Assembly: GCA_964023205.1 (NCBI GenBank)
Contig: OZ026851.1
Location: forward strand, 14,239,637-14,303,636
Direction: 5' to 3'
DNA: 64,000 nucleotides
Source of the DNA: Lutraria lutraria
Lineage: Eukaryota > Mollusca > Bivalvia > Venerida > Mactridae
Shown piece after piece: positions 35,448 through 47,456 of this stretch (position 1 is the first letter of the stretch; every line of letters begins with the position of its first letter). The notes under the pieces are model-generated. The model searched no databases and was not told the origin of the DNA. It saw only the letters and a list, made by a program, of their open reading frames with translations. The position numbers were made by a program, and so were the translations under genes.

Positions 35448-36087
35448 CAGTGTAACTTCTGAAATCCGGACAATTTTCTTGGTCCTGAAATTTCTCCCTC
35501 TATTTCAATGTAATTGTACTTCTGAATTCCGGAACTTCTGAATTCTGGACGATATTTTCATAAATTTTGGATTATGTAAGTATAATTTTACTTCCAAAAT
35601 CTGGACAGTGCAGAAAGTGTCAACCTGAATTAGTCCTGTGATTATAAACCCTGAGGCAAAATGTCATTTTCCCCTCTTTCAGTTGTTTACCAATCAGTGG
35701 TGTTAGTTCATTTTGACATGTGTTAGAATTACAATAAGTCAAATGTATACAAAATATAACAAATAAATTTTCACACTATAAAAGTTGTTGGTTATACACT
35801 GTTAAATATATTATATAATTATATTAGATTTTGATTAATAAACCTTAGAAATGTTTATTTTATATTTTTGCATCATGTCTTAGTGATTATAAACACCACA
35901 TTGTATTATGCATTTATATATATAAACAATGATGTCCCAATTTTCACCATAAATAACCTCTGGTGTTTAACATCTGTACTATCACAGTACTTGTTCAGAT
36001 AATTTCAGACTTCTGAATTCCGGAAACTTCCAAAATCCGGACATTTTATCCGGTCCCATGGGTGTCCAGATTTCAGAAGTTAAACTG
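35448..36087. mobile_element. TA-flanked MITE with CCGGA-rich ends, 640 bp
   Basis: Left CAGTGTAACTTCTGAAATCC and right (complement) CAGTTTAACTTCTGAAATCT are inverted termini, with TA just outside both ends. Internal CTGAATTCCGGAACTTC-type subrepeats occur near each end. Non-coding. Confidence 0.8.
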
Positions 36088-36245
36088 TATTATAATATCA
36101 AAAATAATAACTACTATGTCCAACAATTACTTCAATGTCATTGAAGGTTTCAATACTTTAAGTTGTAAAAGTTTTTTTTTTCATATTTGTTTCCAATCTT
36201 GAACAAAGTCCTCAACTTTCACATTGTAAAATTATGAGTTCCGGT

Positions 36246-36415
36246 AAGAGGGGATTTTTGCCAAAGGGGATTCTGTCTGAAGGGGAATATGTCCGGCCTA
36301 GAAAAAGCATGAAGGGGATTTTGTCCGGCCTGAAAAAAGCATGAAGGGGATTTTGTCCGTTTTCTCAATAAGGCATGAAGGGGATTTTGTCCGAAGGGGA
36401 TTTTGGCCGTACACC
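36246..36415 (+). repeat. GAAGGGGATTTTGTCCG tandem repeat
   Basis: About seven copies of a 17-bp core, AAGGGGATTTTGTCCG, some separated by GCCTGAAAAAAGCATG. It produces a spurious minus-strand frame of Gln-Asn-Pro-Leu type. Confidence 0.85.
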
Positions 36416-36439
36416 GTTTATTACACATAGTACTGTATG

Positions 36440-36525
36440 TACTACACAGTAGCCTAGGAACTGAACCCAGATTGCCGGGTTTCAAACCCAGCGCAATTAC
36501 CACTGGACCACAGCCCTGCTAGACT
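36440..36525 (-). mobile_element. tRNA-derived SINE head
   Basis: The minus strand reads GGGCTGTGGTCCAGTGGTAA (A box), TTGCGCTGGGTTTGAAACCC, GGCAATCTGGGTTCAGTTCC (B box). The minus-strand frame across it is not a gene. Confidence 0.6.
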
Positions 36526-36737
36526 CTTGGCAACTTCATCTGATGCCGCCCAGGAAAACTTCTGTATTCCTCCATCTGTGGGAAATCTAGATACAAGGTG
36601 CATATTATTTACAGTACTATGAATATCTAATATTAATCTTACCTTAATACCATAAATAATCAAACAAGAAACACAATTTTCTTAGTTCAAAATCTGATCT
36701 GATGACTAAAAGTCTACCTTAGAGAGGGACATAATGT

Positions 36738-36852
36738 GGCCTTTGATGACAGGTGACTTTTATTCAGAGGTGATTTTGTTTTAAGAAAGAATGGCCTTAA
36801 TTCACAGGGTGGCTTTTATTCGGAGGTGGCTGCTAACACAGGTTTGACTGTA
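36738..36852 (-). mobile_element. MITE fragment, CAGTCAAACCTGTG family
   Basis: Contains GGCCTTAATTCACAGGGTGG and ends GCTAACACAGGTTTGACTG followed by TA. The left end is worn. Confidence 0.55.
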
Positions 36853-36889
36853 CCACAAATTGTTTCAATGAAGACTCAATACTTACCAT

Positions 36890-37050
36890 GATCCTCAGCC
36901 TCTTCTAAGTTATCACTCTCCTCTTCTATACCATTCATATCATCATCATCTGAGCCTTCATCATCATCATCATTTACACCACCATTATCATCTTTCTCAT
37001 CCAATGACTCATCATCAGCATATTTAGATTAATCATCATCCTCATCAAAC
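36890..37050 (-). pseudogene. Asp/Glu-rich exon-like stretch with in-frame stop
   Basis: Minus strand: possible acceptor CTTTAAG, and donor CATG/GTAAGT at the low-coordinate end. The only acidic frame reads FDEDDD, a stop (TAA), then SKYADDESLDEKDDNGGVN and DDDDEGSDDDDMNGIEEE, ending EAEDHG. A later AG could start the exon after the stop, so the exon might still be functional. The bias could also come from GAT-triplet expansion. Family not recognised. Confidence 0.3.
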
Positions 37051-37658
37051 CTTAAAGATAACAATTATGAATTGCATGAAATATTTATGATATAAAACAA
37101 TCATTATATGTAATTAAAGTATGTTTGGATGTATAACTGCAGGACTTTTTCCCTTCTAAAGCATGGACTGTTAACAGGCGTCTTCCCCTCAGTAAAGTTC
37201 TTTAAAATCATGCAGTTTCGCCTAAAATTCATTTCACATCAAGTTTTTTCTCTTTCTTTTTTTCTTTTGAAAAAAGTATGCATTCTTTTCCCAAATTTAA
37301 GTAAAAGGCCCTTTCGCCTACCTGTGAAAAAAAGCCCCGAATTGTGCATTCAAAAATTACTCTTAGCAGGTTTTCCAACAGTTCATGTTTGGTTTGCTGT
37401 TTGTAGATTGCACAAATTAACGTCTTAGAACAATTTACAAATGAAGAATACAATGACAGACATGAACAAATCTGATTTAAAATTCATTTTGATATTTTTC
37501 TGATCAAAATTGGTTTCCACATATTCGATTTCTGTAATGTTTTGCTAATTTTAATCCTTTTGCTAATAACATACTGATAATAATTCATTTGTTCCTACAA
37601 AAATTCCTGAGTTTTAATTAAAGTTTCTTGAAGTTTTTATTATTTTCTGCACATTTAC

Positions 37659-37769
37659 TAGATGCACTATCATCATAATCATCAACAATGTCACTATTGT
37701 CATCAAGTTTGTCATCCTCTGAATCTTCGTCGTCATCATTGTCATTATCACCAGAGCCTAAATCTTTGT
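37659..37769 (-). CDS. Asp-rich exon-like stretch, unknown protein
   Basis: Minus strand: acceptor AATTATAG, possible donor CTA/GTAAAT. The 37 residues include KDLGSGDNDNDDDEDSEDDK and LDDNSDIVDDYDDSAS, with no stop. Phase 1 at both ends by this reading. It does not join in phase to the acidic stretch at 36890-37050 as I have drawn it. It could belong to a nuclear or nucleolar acidic protein, or be a gene remnant. Not recognised. Confidence 0.3.
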
Positions 37770-38074
37770 CTATAATTAAAACAAGCATTATGCACTATTC
37801 CGTTCCTATATCTGACACAGTGAACAAAATACATTTGTACTGCTGTGTACAAAAATAAGTCATTCACATTAATATCAAAATATTTAATGTATGTTCATCT
37901 CTTTACACAGAAATGGAAATGTATATATGGACACGAAGTTCGAGAACATAAACTTTTATGGAAAAAGTCGATATTTGATTGGCTAGTAGATTAGTTTAAT
38001 TAATAGACAGCGACTGGTCAATTAAGTATTGATCAGTCTGAAGACATATTAACAGTTTTATTGGACAGCAGGAG

Positions 38075-38522
38075 TAGGGGTGTGGATTGTTGGGTAAATG
38101 GCGATCCGATCCAATCCACGATTCAACACTTACGATCCACAAATCGAATCACGAATCTTTTGTTATCAAGTAACCCATCTAAAACTTCTTAATTGCAGTC
38201 CTCAAGACAGCTAAATTTAATGAAGTAAATCAATATAAATTGTTCTATGACTTAAATTTATACATACTCCCTTCCAGTTAATTTATTTACCAGCATCATT
38301 ATAAATTTTAAAGAACCGATTGGACATCTTGGAAAACAAAGTAATACATGATGAGACAATATTTATTCAGAGAAAAGGGATTTTTAAGTACAAAGAATAA
38401 ACTTTTAATTTGTTAAAAAACAAGATCGCGAACCACAAATCTTAGTAATGACAATTATTCATACTTGACTTTTCAATTTGATTTGTGGATACCCGAGTAC
38501 TCGAATACTCGCCACAGCCCTA
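38075..38522 (-). mobile_element. hAT-like MITE, copy 2, with perfect 8-bp target duplication
   Basis: TAGGGGTGTGGATTGTTGGG at the left and TACTCGCCACAGCCCTA at the right, flanked by AGCAGGAG on both sides (38067-38074 and 38523-38530). Inverse orientation to 24042-24529, with similar sequence throughout. The perfect 8-bp duplication supports a hAT origin. Confidence 0.9.
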
Positions 38523-38789
38523 AGCAGGAGATATGTTAACATCATACCACTATCAGCCAAAGCCTTCCTGCATTTTTTTATGAGTATCTTTTATCTGTAT
38601 CAGCGAGCATGATGGCATTTCTGTCGGAATCTACTTGATCCTGTTACATCGGAGAAGGGCAGATCTTCTTGGTCTACAAGTTAAGCTTTTGTTTCTGAAA
38701 CAAATAATGAAAAGAATGCATGGCATTGATTATAACCCGACCAGGGGTATAACATTAAATGACAGGACTTTCTGCATGATTTATGACTA

Positions 38790-38964
38790 CAGTACAACCT
38801 CTCCAGAGCGTCCCTCTCTTGAGCAACAACATCCCTTCAACAACATAATGACTTTTTCCACTGCATGATTTATCTATTAATTTAACCTCTCTAGAGCAAC
38901 AACCTCTCAACAACAACATAATTTTGCTACATCTAAAGGGTGTTGCTTTGGAGAGGTTGCACTG
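38790..38964. mobile_element. MITE family CAGTGCAACCTCTCC, copy 2
   Basis: CAGTACAACCTCTCCAGAGC at the left, GGAGAGGTTGCACTG at the right, TA on both sides, with internal AGCAACAACCTCTCAACAAC. 175 bp. Confidence 0.85.
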
Positions 38965-40189
38965 TACTTGAAAAGTCACAGGATATCAAATATTCCTAGA
39001 TATCAATTATTATTATCTGTCTAGTGACATGACTTCTGATAGATAAGCGATGTAAGTATTTAATGTTTGTAGTAAAGAATACCGATGTTAACGTCTCTTC
39101 TTCACAGTTGTCTCTTGAAATTAGTAAGTACCACAATTAATAGAGTAAATACTGTAGACCCATCTTTTGTTCATTAGGTGAGATTTGTGCAGTGTCCATT
39201 ATCATTAATGATTTTGTTCACATAACTTCTAAAAAAAAGCACTCAATAATAATAATTAAGAGAAAACTGACTGACTTTCTTCAACTTGTATGTTTTATTT
39301 TATTGCTAATTTGGAAACTGTACGTTTTTCTTATCTGTCTCCCGCTCAAACTTGAAAGTACTGCGTTTTAAAAATTTAACTAGTTCCCATTTCATGTTGC
39401 TGTGCAAGTCCATGTAAGTTCAGTGTCCATGACTAATTACTTTCAGTACTTCATAGACACCAAGTCAAGCAATTCAAAGTATATTATATTCTAATGTAGG
39501 AATTATTAACATGTCAGGAGAAAACATTTTGTGTTTTCATTTTTCCAAGGAAATTTCATTGCATGTGTTAATCAAGTCAAGAACTTGAGTTTTCCTGTCT
39601 GAAGACCCCCCCCCCCCCAAATCCACATGAGGTCTATAATCTCTTAATTGTTTTATTGCCCCTAATCAGATGAATCCCGTCTTTTCACAGTCAGCTAAGA
39701 CTAAGTGTCTGTAGACTTGACACCTAGTCATATAAGAGGATCATAAATTTTATTGAGCTTTAGTGATAATTAGTTTATGAATATTAAACTTCCTGTTGAT
39801 TTTATAAGCATTTTATGCAATTAATAAATGTTATCCTTTAATATTACCAGATTATGTAAGAAGTCTTTATTACATTAAAAATGCAACTGAACACTTGTAT
39901 TTCTAAATCAAATCATTCTATTTATGCATGAAATTATTGTTTACAAGATTCTTTAAAATAACTTGCAAAGAAACTATGTTTACTGCTTGAGAAAATATAT
40001 TTGTTAAAAACATTTAATTTTACCTGTTGTGTTCAAGTATGTTTGTATTAATTTCACAAAATGGACTGTTTACTTTATTTATCAAAATCATCCAGACATA
40101 ACTAATTGGTGTGGGACACAAAATTAAATATTTGCAAATTTGTTTGCAGCGAAGAGCATTTATTTTTGAATGCCATGGGAATATGTTGA

Positions 40190-40435
40190 CAGCAAAATGA
40201 TGCAAATAATCCCTGTCGTCTGATTGGTTAAAATATTAATGAATGACGGTTGTAGCCAATCAGCAAGCGGTATTTATTCAGTACGGTCTAGCGTGGTCTA
40301 AATTTAGTATATGGATTCACCGTGTTGAAACAGTAGTGCCCAGCGATATTTTGTTATTTTCCGACGTTAATCGCTCAGTTGTGACTGGAGACCATCATAT
40401 TTCGAAGAAAGCAATTGCCTCTGACCAAAGTATGT
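40190..40435 (+). promoter_or_regulatory. Possible promoter and first exon (octamer, CCAAT boxes, donor)
   Basis: Within about 70 bases there is an ATGCAAAT octamer (about 40199), an inverted CCAAT (GATTGG, about 40222) and a forward CCAAT (GCCAATCAG, about 40254). CpG is higher here than in the surroundings up to about 40700. A 64-codon frame from 40243 contains a plausible donor, CAAA/GTATGT, near its end (about 40430). A second donor-like CTAGC/GTAAGT lies near 40958. The direction and the gene served are unknown. Confidence 0.3.
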
Positions 40436-40959
40436 AAAAAGTATTGCTGTCATTGTATTTAACTGTGAAAAATCGACCAATAATCGCCGGTATTTATAAA
40501 CTCTGAGGGGACCGCCGGATTTACATGCTTCAATTTTGGGGTTATTTGGCTGTTTTTGGACATATTTGACGGATTTTCATCAAATAAACGGTGTTTACTC
40601 TTAGTTTGATCCTTTCTGCCGGTGACCACATACTTATAATAGTGATTTGGTTGATTTTTATTCAGTTACAGTCGATTGTTCAACACCCTTGTTAAATCGC
40701 CGTTGGATACCTTTACTATTATTATAGCTACTATGAACATATATGAAAAGAAAATTTGTGTCAAGTACCTGTGGTTCCCATGGACTCGTACTAATCGCGA
40801 AAACGTATTGCATGTTCAGATTGCGAATTTACCACATAGGAAATAAGTCATTTCTTTGTAACAGAATTACTATGAAAGAAAAACATACCACCGTCAGAAT
40901 TATCCTCCGTGTCTTTAACGACAGAGGCAGGATTAGTAAGTTAAAAGATCTCCTAGCGT

Positions 40960-42410
40960 AAGTTTGCAATGATAGATTAATTACACGCAAGATAACATAA
41001 CTACCACAACGAATGATTAATTACACAAAGGCTACAAATTACACGCAAGAAATATTAACTTCCACAAAGAATAATTAATTACCCATAAGACATAAAACTC
41101 ACTAAAGAGATTAAATCAATCTGGTGCCAGATTTAGATAATAAAACATTCCTACTTGAATTTTAATTTACATCTACATAATAGATTCTAGTATTACTGCT
41201 AACAAAAAATTCTTATATAAAATTAGATCTAGTCCGCTTTCTAATGTTAATCAATTTAAGGTCTTTAAACATATACATACCTGCAAGGACTTATGTATAT
41301 ATATGTATATAAGTCCTTGATACATGTATGTGTATAAATCCTTGTGCTAATTAGCGTCTTTCAATATAATTATTATTATATCTAGCCAGACAGGGGGGGG
41401 GACTGGCAATAATGGTATCGGGTAAAAACGGCCCACTTCTAAAACGGCCCAGTTTTTCAGTTAAGTATCACGTTTTTTACCCCCCAAAAAACTGTTAAAA
41501 TGTATGCTATTGATGTAGTTTTAGTAACGTAATAATTGCGTAAGTCGTGTTTCTGTTTAATAAATATGTTTTTTTACTTTGACTCGACCCGAGTGTTAAA
41601 ATATTGCTCATTTGAGATTTATCTTACGTATATGCGTAATTAACATAGCTATCTGTATTTAGAAATACCACGCTATTAACTTTTCTCTAATGTTAACTAT
41701 GTTCTAATACTTAATAATAATTTTTCAATTCATATCATAAGTTTCTGTTTATGCTGTTCACTTTCTGTGCATGTGTATAAAATGTACTTGAAATATTTCA
41801 ATTTGTTTAATTACTTGCATGCTTATATATATTGTGTGATAACATATTACTTGACTTTTTGATAAAATTGAGTTAAATTCTTCTCTTTCTTCTAGATCTA
41901 ATAGTTTTGCTAAGTAGTCCTAAATATCACTCTTTTCTAGCCAAAGTGAGTTTCTATTACTATGCAGGATATTATGTAAGCTATAGATACATGGATGCTT
42001 GGGACATAAGAATATTTGGTAATGAATTGTAACATGTATATCACAAGACGTTTTGAAAAGGTATACATACTGCACTACCCTAAATTATTTGTCAAATAAC
42101 TCTTAACATGAGTATTTTCTAGTTGTCTGAAGTTTAAATAAGTGTCTATAATTATAAAGTTAATTCACTGAGCTTAGTGGGATGGTGGGGGCTGTATACA
42201 ATTAGCGCTAGCACTGTCCCTTAGTTCTATATCCAAGAGTCAATTGGAGCCAAACTAATAATTCAACACTGAGCAAATAATTAGTTTTGGTCCAGGTGAC
42301 AGATACTTCTTGCTGGACATAATCCAACATCTAGGGTAGAAATCTTGGTACTGCAATATAATAATTACAAATACTTAGATGTAGGTATAGCAATGTACAT
42401 TAATATCAAA
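40960..42410. other. Intergenic stretch, nothing recognised
   Basis: AT-rich sequence with short ATTACACGCAAGA-type repeats (40975-41090) and the hairpin at 41286. No exon-like segment supported. Confidence 0.5.
41286..41319. repeat. 34-bp AT-rich hairpin
   Basis: AAGGACTTATGTATATA faces its near-exact complement TATGTATATAAGTCCTT. A possible tip of a fold-back element. Confidence 0.6.
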
Positions 42411-42419
42411 ATATACTAG

Positions 42420-43000
42420 AGCTTGTCCGATTGGATCGACGAAAACCCCTACATGCCGCTTTGTCACATAATGTTTACAATCTGAGGTACAAAGGTTTTA
42501 TCAGCAATGCTATTAATGCTATAACTTAAAGATGCAAACATGATTTCTTTCGAGAAGCAGTTTTACCCTGGGTCTTACGACTGACACAACACCATATGTT
42601 GGATAACATTTCATAGTTACTGACCAGACACACACAAAATATATCAAATTTTGTACATAAACCATTAGGTGTGACCTTGACCTAGGATGTATGGGCAGGG
42701 GTCTTTCACAAGACACATCGCCAAAAAGCAGTGAACATTTTAGCCAAATATTTCAGAAAACACCAACAGATAACATTTTAAGTTACCGTACTGAGCGGAA
42801 ATGAAAAAAAATACTGATCTTTAAGTGTGACCTTGATCTTGGACGTACAGACCTGGGTCTTTTGTATGACATATCGCCCCATATTGGTGAACATTTCTGT
42901 TAATTATTTCGAAAATCCACCATAGATGATGGAGTTACAGAGCAGATACGAAAAAATGTACACTATTTTTTACCTTTAACCTATAAGTGTGACCTATCAA
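42420..43000 (+). repeat. Dispersed repeat, degenerate modules with 'GACCTTGA(C/T)CT'
   Basis: Starts CTAGAGCTTGTCCGATTGGA. Two diverged modules with TGTGACCTTGACCTAGGA and GACA(C/T)ATCGCC---A--GGTGAACATTT. Related in plan to 43370-43940. Confidence 0.5.
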
Positions 43001-43369
43001 CTATAAATAGATTCAGTAATCACCATTAGCCAATCCTACCTACCTACCCACTGAAAATTTGCTGGGTCGGGTTACAGCAAACAATTTACAAACATTTTCT
43101 AGACGAATTACACTTATGAGTATTAGTTTATTATAGCTGTTTGCGAGTATAAAGTGTATATATAGTGTCTATTACTAGTTTGGCCTGGGAGTTGATGACA
43201 CATTTCCGAATCTAAATTCACTTCTGAAAATTACATTGAATAACACAGCCATGATGGCCGTATAATCGCTCACCAGAAAAAAGGCTGTGGCTACTTTCAT
43301 TTTAATCTTTAATTTGGAGAGTCATCAACTGCCAAAACCATGGAAGTCATTTTAGAATTATAACTAGAG

Positions 43370-43940
43370 CTGTCACAAGGTGACAAATACCCCCACATTG
43401 TGCATAGACCTAAGAACTACAGCCATGGTAGTAGCGCACAACACATCATCTAGTGGTGGTTAACATTTGTAGTAAGTTATTTCAAAATCTTCCGAGAAAT
43501 GACGAAGTTACTGAGAGGACACGACAATAAGAGCAAAATTATTACTTTTGTGACCTTGACATTGCAGCTACAGACATGGGTGTTGTGCGTGACACATCGT
43601 CTTTTGATGGTTAACATTTGTAGTAAGTTATAACAAAATCCTACAATGAATGACCAAGTTACAGAACGGAAACGACAAAATGACCAAAGTTATGACATTT
43701 GAACTCAAAGTGTGACCTAGACATTGGATTGGAGCTACATGCCTGGGAGTTGCGCGCGACATATCGTCCAATGATGGTTAACATTTGTGGTACATGTATT
43801 AGTTATAACAGAATCCCACCATGAATCAAAATAATAAGATACAGAGCGGAAACGATTCAGGACAGACAGTCTCCACGGACAGACAGACCAACAGACAAAG
43901 TGACTCTTATAATACCCCCCCCCCCCTATTTATAATAAGG
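43370..43940 (+). repeat. Dispersed repeat 'CTAGAGCTGTCACAAGGTGA...TACCCCC'
   Basis: Starts AACTAGAGCTGTCACAAGGT, has three internal modules around TGATGGTTAACATTTGTAGT, then a GACAGACAGACC stretch, and ends TATAATACCCCCCCCCCCC. It is typical of the dispersed 'polymeric' repeats here. Confidence 0.65.
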
Positions 43941-44442
43941 GTATAGATAATTCAATAACACATATCTTGATTATATATGGAAAAGGAAGATTTTTTAATT
44001 TTATATAAGCCTATTAATTATGTAAAATCAAGTAAACACTTGAGCGGAGCTAAGTTTGACAATAACATTGTGGTTTCTGACAAGATTCTTAAAGTTTTTT
44101 CCTTTTGGTTGTCATGGCAACCAGAGTATTAAATGAAATTTATTTTTTTGAACAAGTTACTTTGAAAGGAGACCAAGGATATTCCAGCGAAGTTTAGTTG
44201 CAATTGGCATAGTGACTTAGGAGATGTTATATAAATATATACGACGGACACTGAGTGATCACATAAGCTCATGCACCTTAAGCTTTGGTGATCTAAAATC
44301 GGCATGTAAATTAACAATGAGATTTAAAATTCAAAATGTGTCGTAAGGAACATAATTCATGATTTATTCAATATGGTACTTAAAAGCAGTAGATTTTTAA
44401 AAGGGGCATAAGTCAACTTGATTTATAAAAACAATCCGATTA

Positions 44443-44597
44443 CAGGTCATCCTCTCCAGAGCAACCTCCCTTCAACAACAGTATGGTTTGCCACTGCACG
44501 ATTTAACTATTAATTCCACCTCTCTAAAGCAACAACCTCTCAACAACAGCATTATTTTGCTTCTCCTAAAGGGTGTTGCTTTGTAGAGGTTGCACTG
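44443..44597. mobile_element. MITE family CAGTGCAACCTCTCC, copy 3
   Basis: CAGGTCATCCTCTCCAGAGC at the left, AGAGGTTGCACTG at the right, TA outside both ends. 155 bp. Confidence 0.75.
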
Positions 44598-44859
44598 TAC
44601 ACTAATCAATGGACACGATTCTGTATTTATTTCAAAAGACACCATTCCAGATTCATTTCAAGGGAGAGAACTGTGGATTCAAACCGTAGTTAAAAATACC
44701 ACGTGGTTAATTAACACCCCACCACAAATAGTCCCGCCAAAAAAATAGTATTTATTTTTCGCGTATTATCACAGGAAAAGCAGTTTAGTTTTTTATACGG
44801 TAGAACATTGACATAAAGCACTTGCATAAAAGCAGGAAAGTATCACAAAATGTGCTTAC

Positions 44860-44920
44860 CGTATACGTTCAGCTGTTCTGTTGAATCGGGAACGTATGTT
44901 ATATACGAACCTGGTTGAAT
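44860..44920 (-). promoter_or_regulatory. Possible TATA promoter with short first exon (minus strand)
   Basis: The minus strand has TTCGTATATAACATACG (TATA-like) and, about 45 bases on, a donor GTATACG/GTAAGC. The surroundings to about 45230 are richer in CpG than average. It could start the minus-strand gene or remnant with exons at 35-38 kb. Speculative. Confidence 0.2.
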
Positions 44921-45522
44921 TCAAACATGAGCGAAAACATTCAAATTCACACACAAAAGTTACTTCATTATTACAAAATTCTCCCGCCAGTGGAGGGTAG
45001 AACTAAATGCGTTTCTATGCGTGGGAAAAGGTAAATAAGTGAAAAGTGGATAAATTTAGGGCAGGTCTGCTAGGTAGACAGAAACAAACATTTTTTCACC
45101 TAAGTGTATTCTTCCATTACGCCACACCTGGATGTAATCATAATTTTACTGAAACAGCCAGGACAAAAATGCTTTAATTGTTAAACTTTAATCCCATTCA
45201 CGCGCCGCTTGATCACGAGATACGTGGCTGATAAACAATCATTGATTGTTTATATTACGTATCAACGTCATATAAACTTATCGTGTAATATTAATGAGCA
45301 TTGTTTTTCATTTCCCAACATTTGAAAAACCGCGTATACGTATTGATGATAAATTAATGCATTTAAGATAATACCAACCTTACTAAAACTGAGCCCGAAA
45401 TAAATATGCCATAATATCGTACATAGATGCGCTTTATCATCACAATTGATAAATGATTCGAAGTGATGCCGATTGATTTGAACCACAATTATCATCGTTA
45501 ACCAAGGCCGTATGTCAAACAC

Positions 45523-47065
45523 CCATTAAATAGTCTTTGTATCTATCGTGACATCCACTAAACAGTCTTTGTACCAAACGGGACACCCGCTATTTAAATA
45601 GTCAAAGTACCTATCGTGACACCGTCTAAATAGTCTTTATACCTATCGTGACACCCACTAAATAGTATTTGCATCTATCGTGACACACACTAAATAGTCT
45701 TTATACCTATCTCGACACCCACTAAAAAATCTTTGTACCAAACGTGATATCCACTAAATGGTCTTTTTATCAAACGTGACATCAACTAAATAGTCTTTGT
45801 ACCAAACGTGACACCCCACTATTTAAATAGCCTAAGTACTTATCGTGACACCCACTAAATAGTATTTGCACCTATCGTGACACCCACTAAATAGTATTTG
45901 CACCTATCGTGACACCCACTAAATAGTATTTGCACCTATCGTGACACCCACTAAGTAGTATTTGCACCTATCGTGACACCCACTAAGTAGTATTTGCACC
46001 TATCGTGACACCCACTAAATAGTATTTGCACCTATCGTGACACCCACTAAATAGTATTTGCACCTATCGTGACACCCACTAAATAGTATTTGCACCTATC
46101 GTGACATCCCCTAGATAGTCTTTGTACCTATCGTGACATCCCCTAGATAGTCTTTGTACCTATCGCGACACCTACTAAATAGTATTTGCACCTATCGTGA
46201 CACCCACTAAATAGTATTTGCACCTATCGTGACACCCACTAAATAGTATTTGCACCTATCGTGACATCCCCTAGATAGTCCTTGTACCTATCGCGACACC
46301 TACTAAATAGTATTTGCACCTATCGTGACACCCACTAAATAGTATTTGCACCTATCGTGACACCCACTAAATAGTATTTGCACCTATCGTGACACCCACT
46401 AAATAGTATTTGCACCTATCGTGACATCCCCTAGATAGTCTTTGTACCTATCGCGACACCTACTAAATAGTATTTGCACCTATCGTGACACCCACTAAAT
46501 AGTATTTGCACATATCGTGACACCCACTAAATAGTATTTGCACCTAACGTGACATCCCCTAGATAGTCTTTGTACCTATGGTGACACCCACTAAATAGTA
46601 TTTGCATCTATCGTGACACCCACTAAATAGTATTTGCACCTATCGTGACATCCCCTAGATAGTCTTTGTACCTATCGCGACACCTACTAAATAGTATTTG
46701 CACCTATCGTGACACCCACTAAATAGTATTTGCACCTATCGTGACACCCACTAAATAGTATTTGCACCTATCGTGACATCCCCTAGATAGTCTTTGTACC
46801 TATCGTGACACCCACTAAATAGTATTTGCACCTATGGTGTCACCCACTAAATAGTATTTGCACCTATCGTGACATCCCCTAGATAGTCTTTGTACCTATC
46901 GCGACACCTACTAAATAGTATATATACCAAACGTGACACCCACTTAATGGCCTTTGTGCAAAACGTGACACCCACTTAATGGTCTTTGTACCAAACGTGA
47001 CGTCCACTAAACAGTGTTTGCACCTATCGTGACACCCTCTAAATAGTCTTTGTACCTATCGTACA
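45523..47065 (+). repeat. 32-bp minisatellite with higher-order structure
   Basis: About 48 copies. The main unit is CACCCACTAAATAGTATTTG + CACCTATCGTGA. A second type is CATCCCCTAGATAGTCTTTG + TACCTATCGCGA. A third (CACCTACTAAATAG...) follows the second. The order second-third-main-main(-main) recurs several times between 46100 and 46920. The edges are more diverged (TTTGTACCAAACGTGACA). Confidence 0.95.
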
Positions 47066-47121
47066 TTGTTTGTTCCTGATTACATGCTCATCAAAAATAG
47101 TACAATAAGGTCAGGGCTTTT

Positions 47122-47346
47122 TTATGTCCCCGTATCGATAGATTGTTTTTGATCTGTCTGGCTGTTTGTCCGTCTGTTTGTTCCAAGCCTTAACCTTGCC
47201 TATAAAATCAAAACGCTTCCACCTACAGTCATCAAACTTCATATTATATTAGTTCCTCTTGACACTCTCTTCAGGACCAGTGCATTTAATGTCAGTAGGT
47301 CAAGGTCACCCGGAGGAGGTATTGTGTTTCAAAAACACATCTTGTT
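47122..47346 (+). repeat. Dispersed repeat '...CTTCCACCTACAGTCATCAAAC', copy 2
   Basis: TTTTATGTCCCCGTATCGAT, TCTGTTTGTTCCAAGCCTTA, ending TTTCAAAAACACATCTTGTT. Same plan as 12195-12380. Confidence 0.6.
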
Positions 47347-47456
47347 TGGCTCAGAAGAAAAAAAATCCCAAATTTTCAGTTTATGGACATGTTATTGCTT
47401 TAGTTGAAAATAAGTAGGTGAACATAAAACAAAATGACTCAATAATTGTATTAATT

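Noticed and set aside
36454..36663. 69-residue minus-strand frame (LVSRFPTDGGIQKFSWAASD...)
   Set aside because: Runs into a tRNA-derived SINE. No recognisable domain, and the acceptor-like site upstream gives a short dead end.
38540..38700. Minus-strand fragment reading DSDRNAIMLADTDKRYS
   Set aside because: Looks exon-like for a few residues after an acceptor-like CAG, but all frames stop quickly and no family could be named.
45523..47065. CRISPR-like regular repeat
   Set aside because: Repeats are contiguous with no unique spacers, in animal-type DNA. It is a minisatellite.
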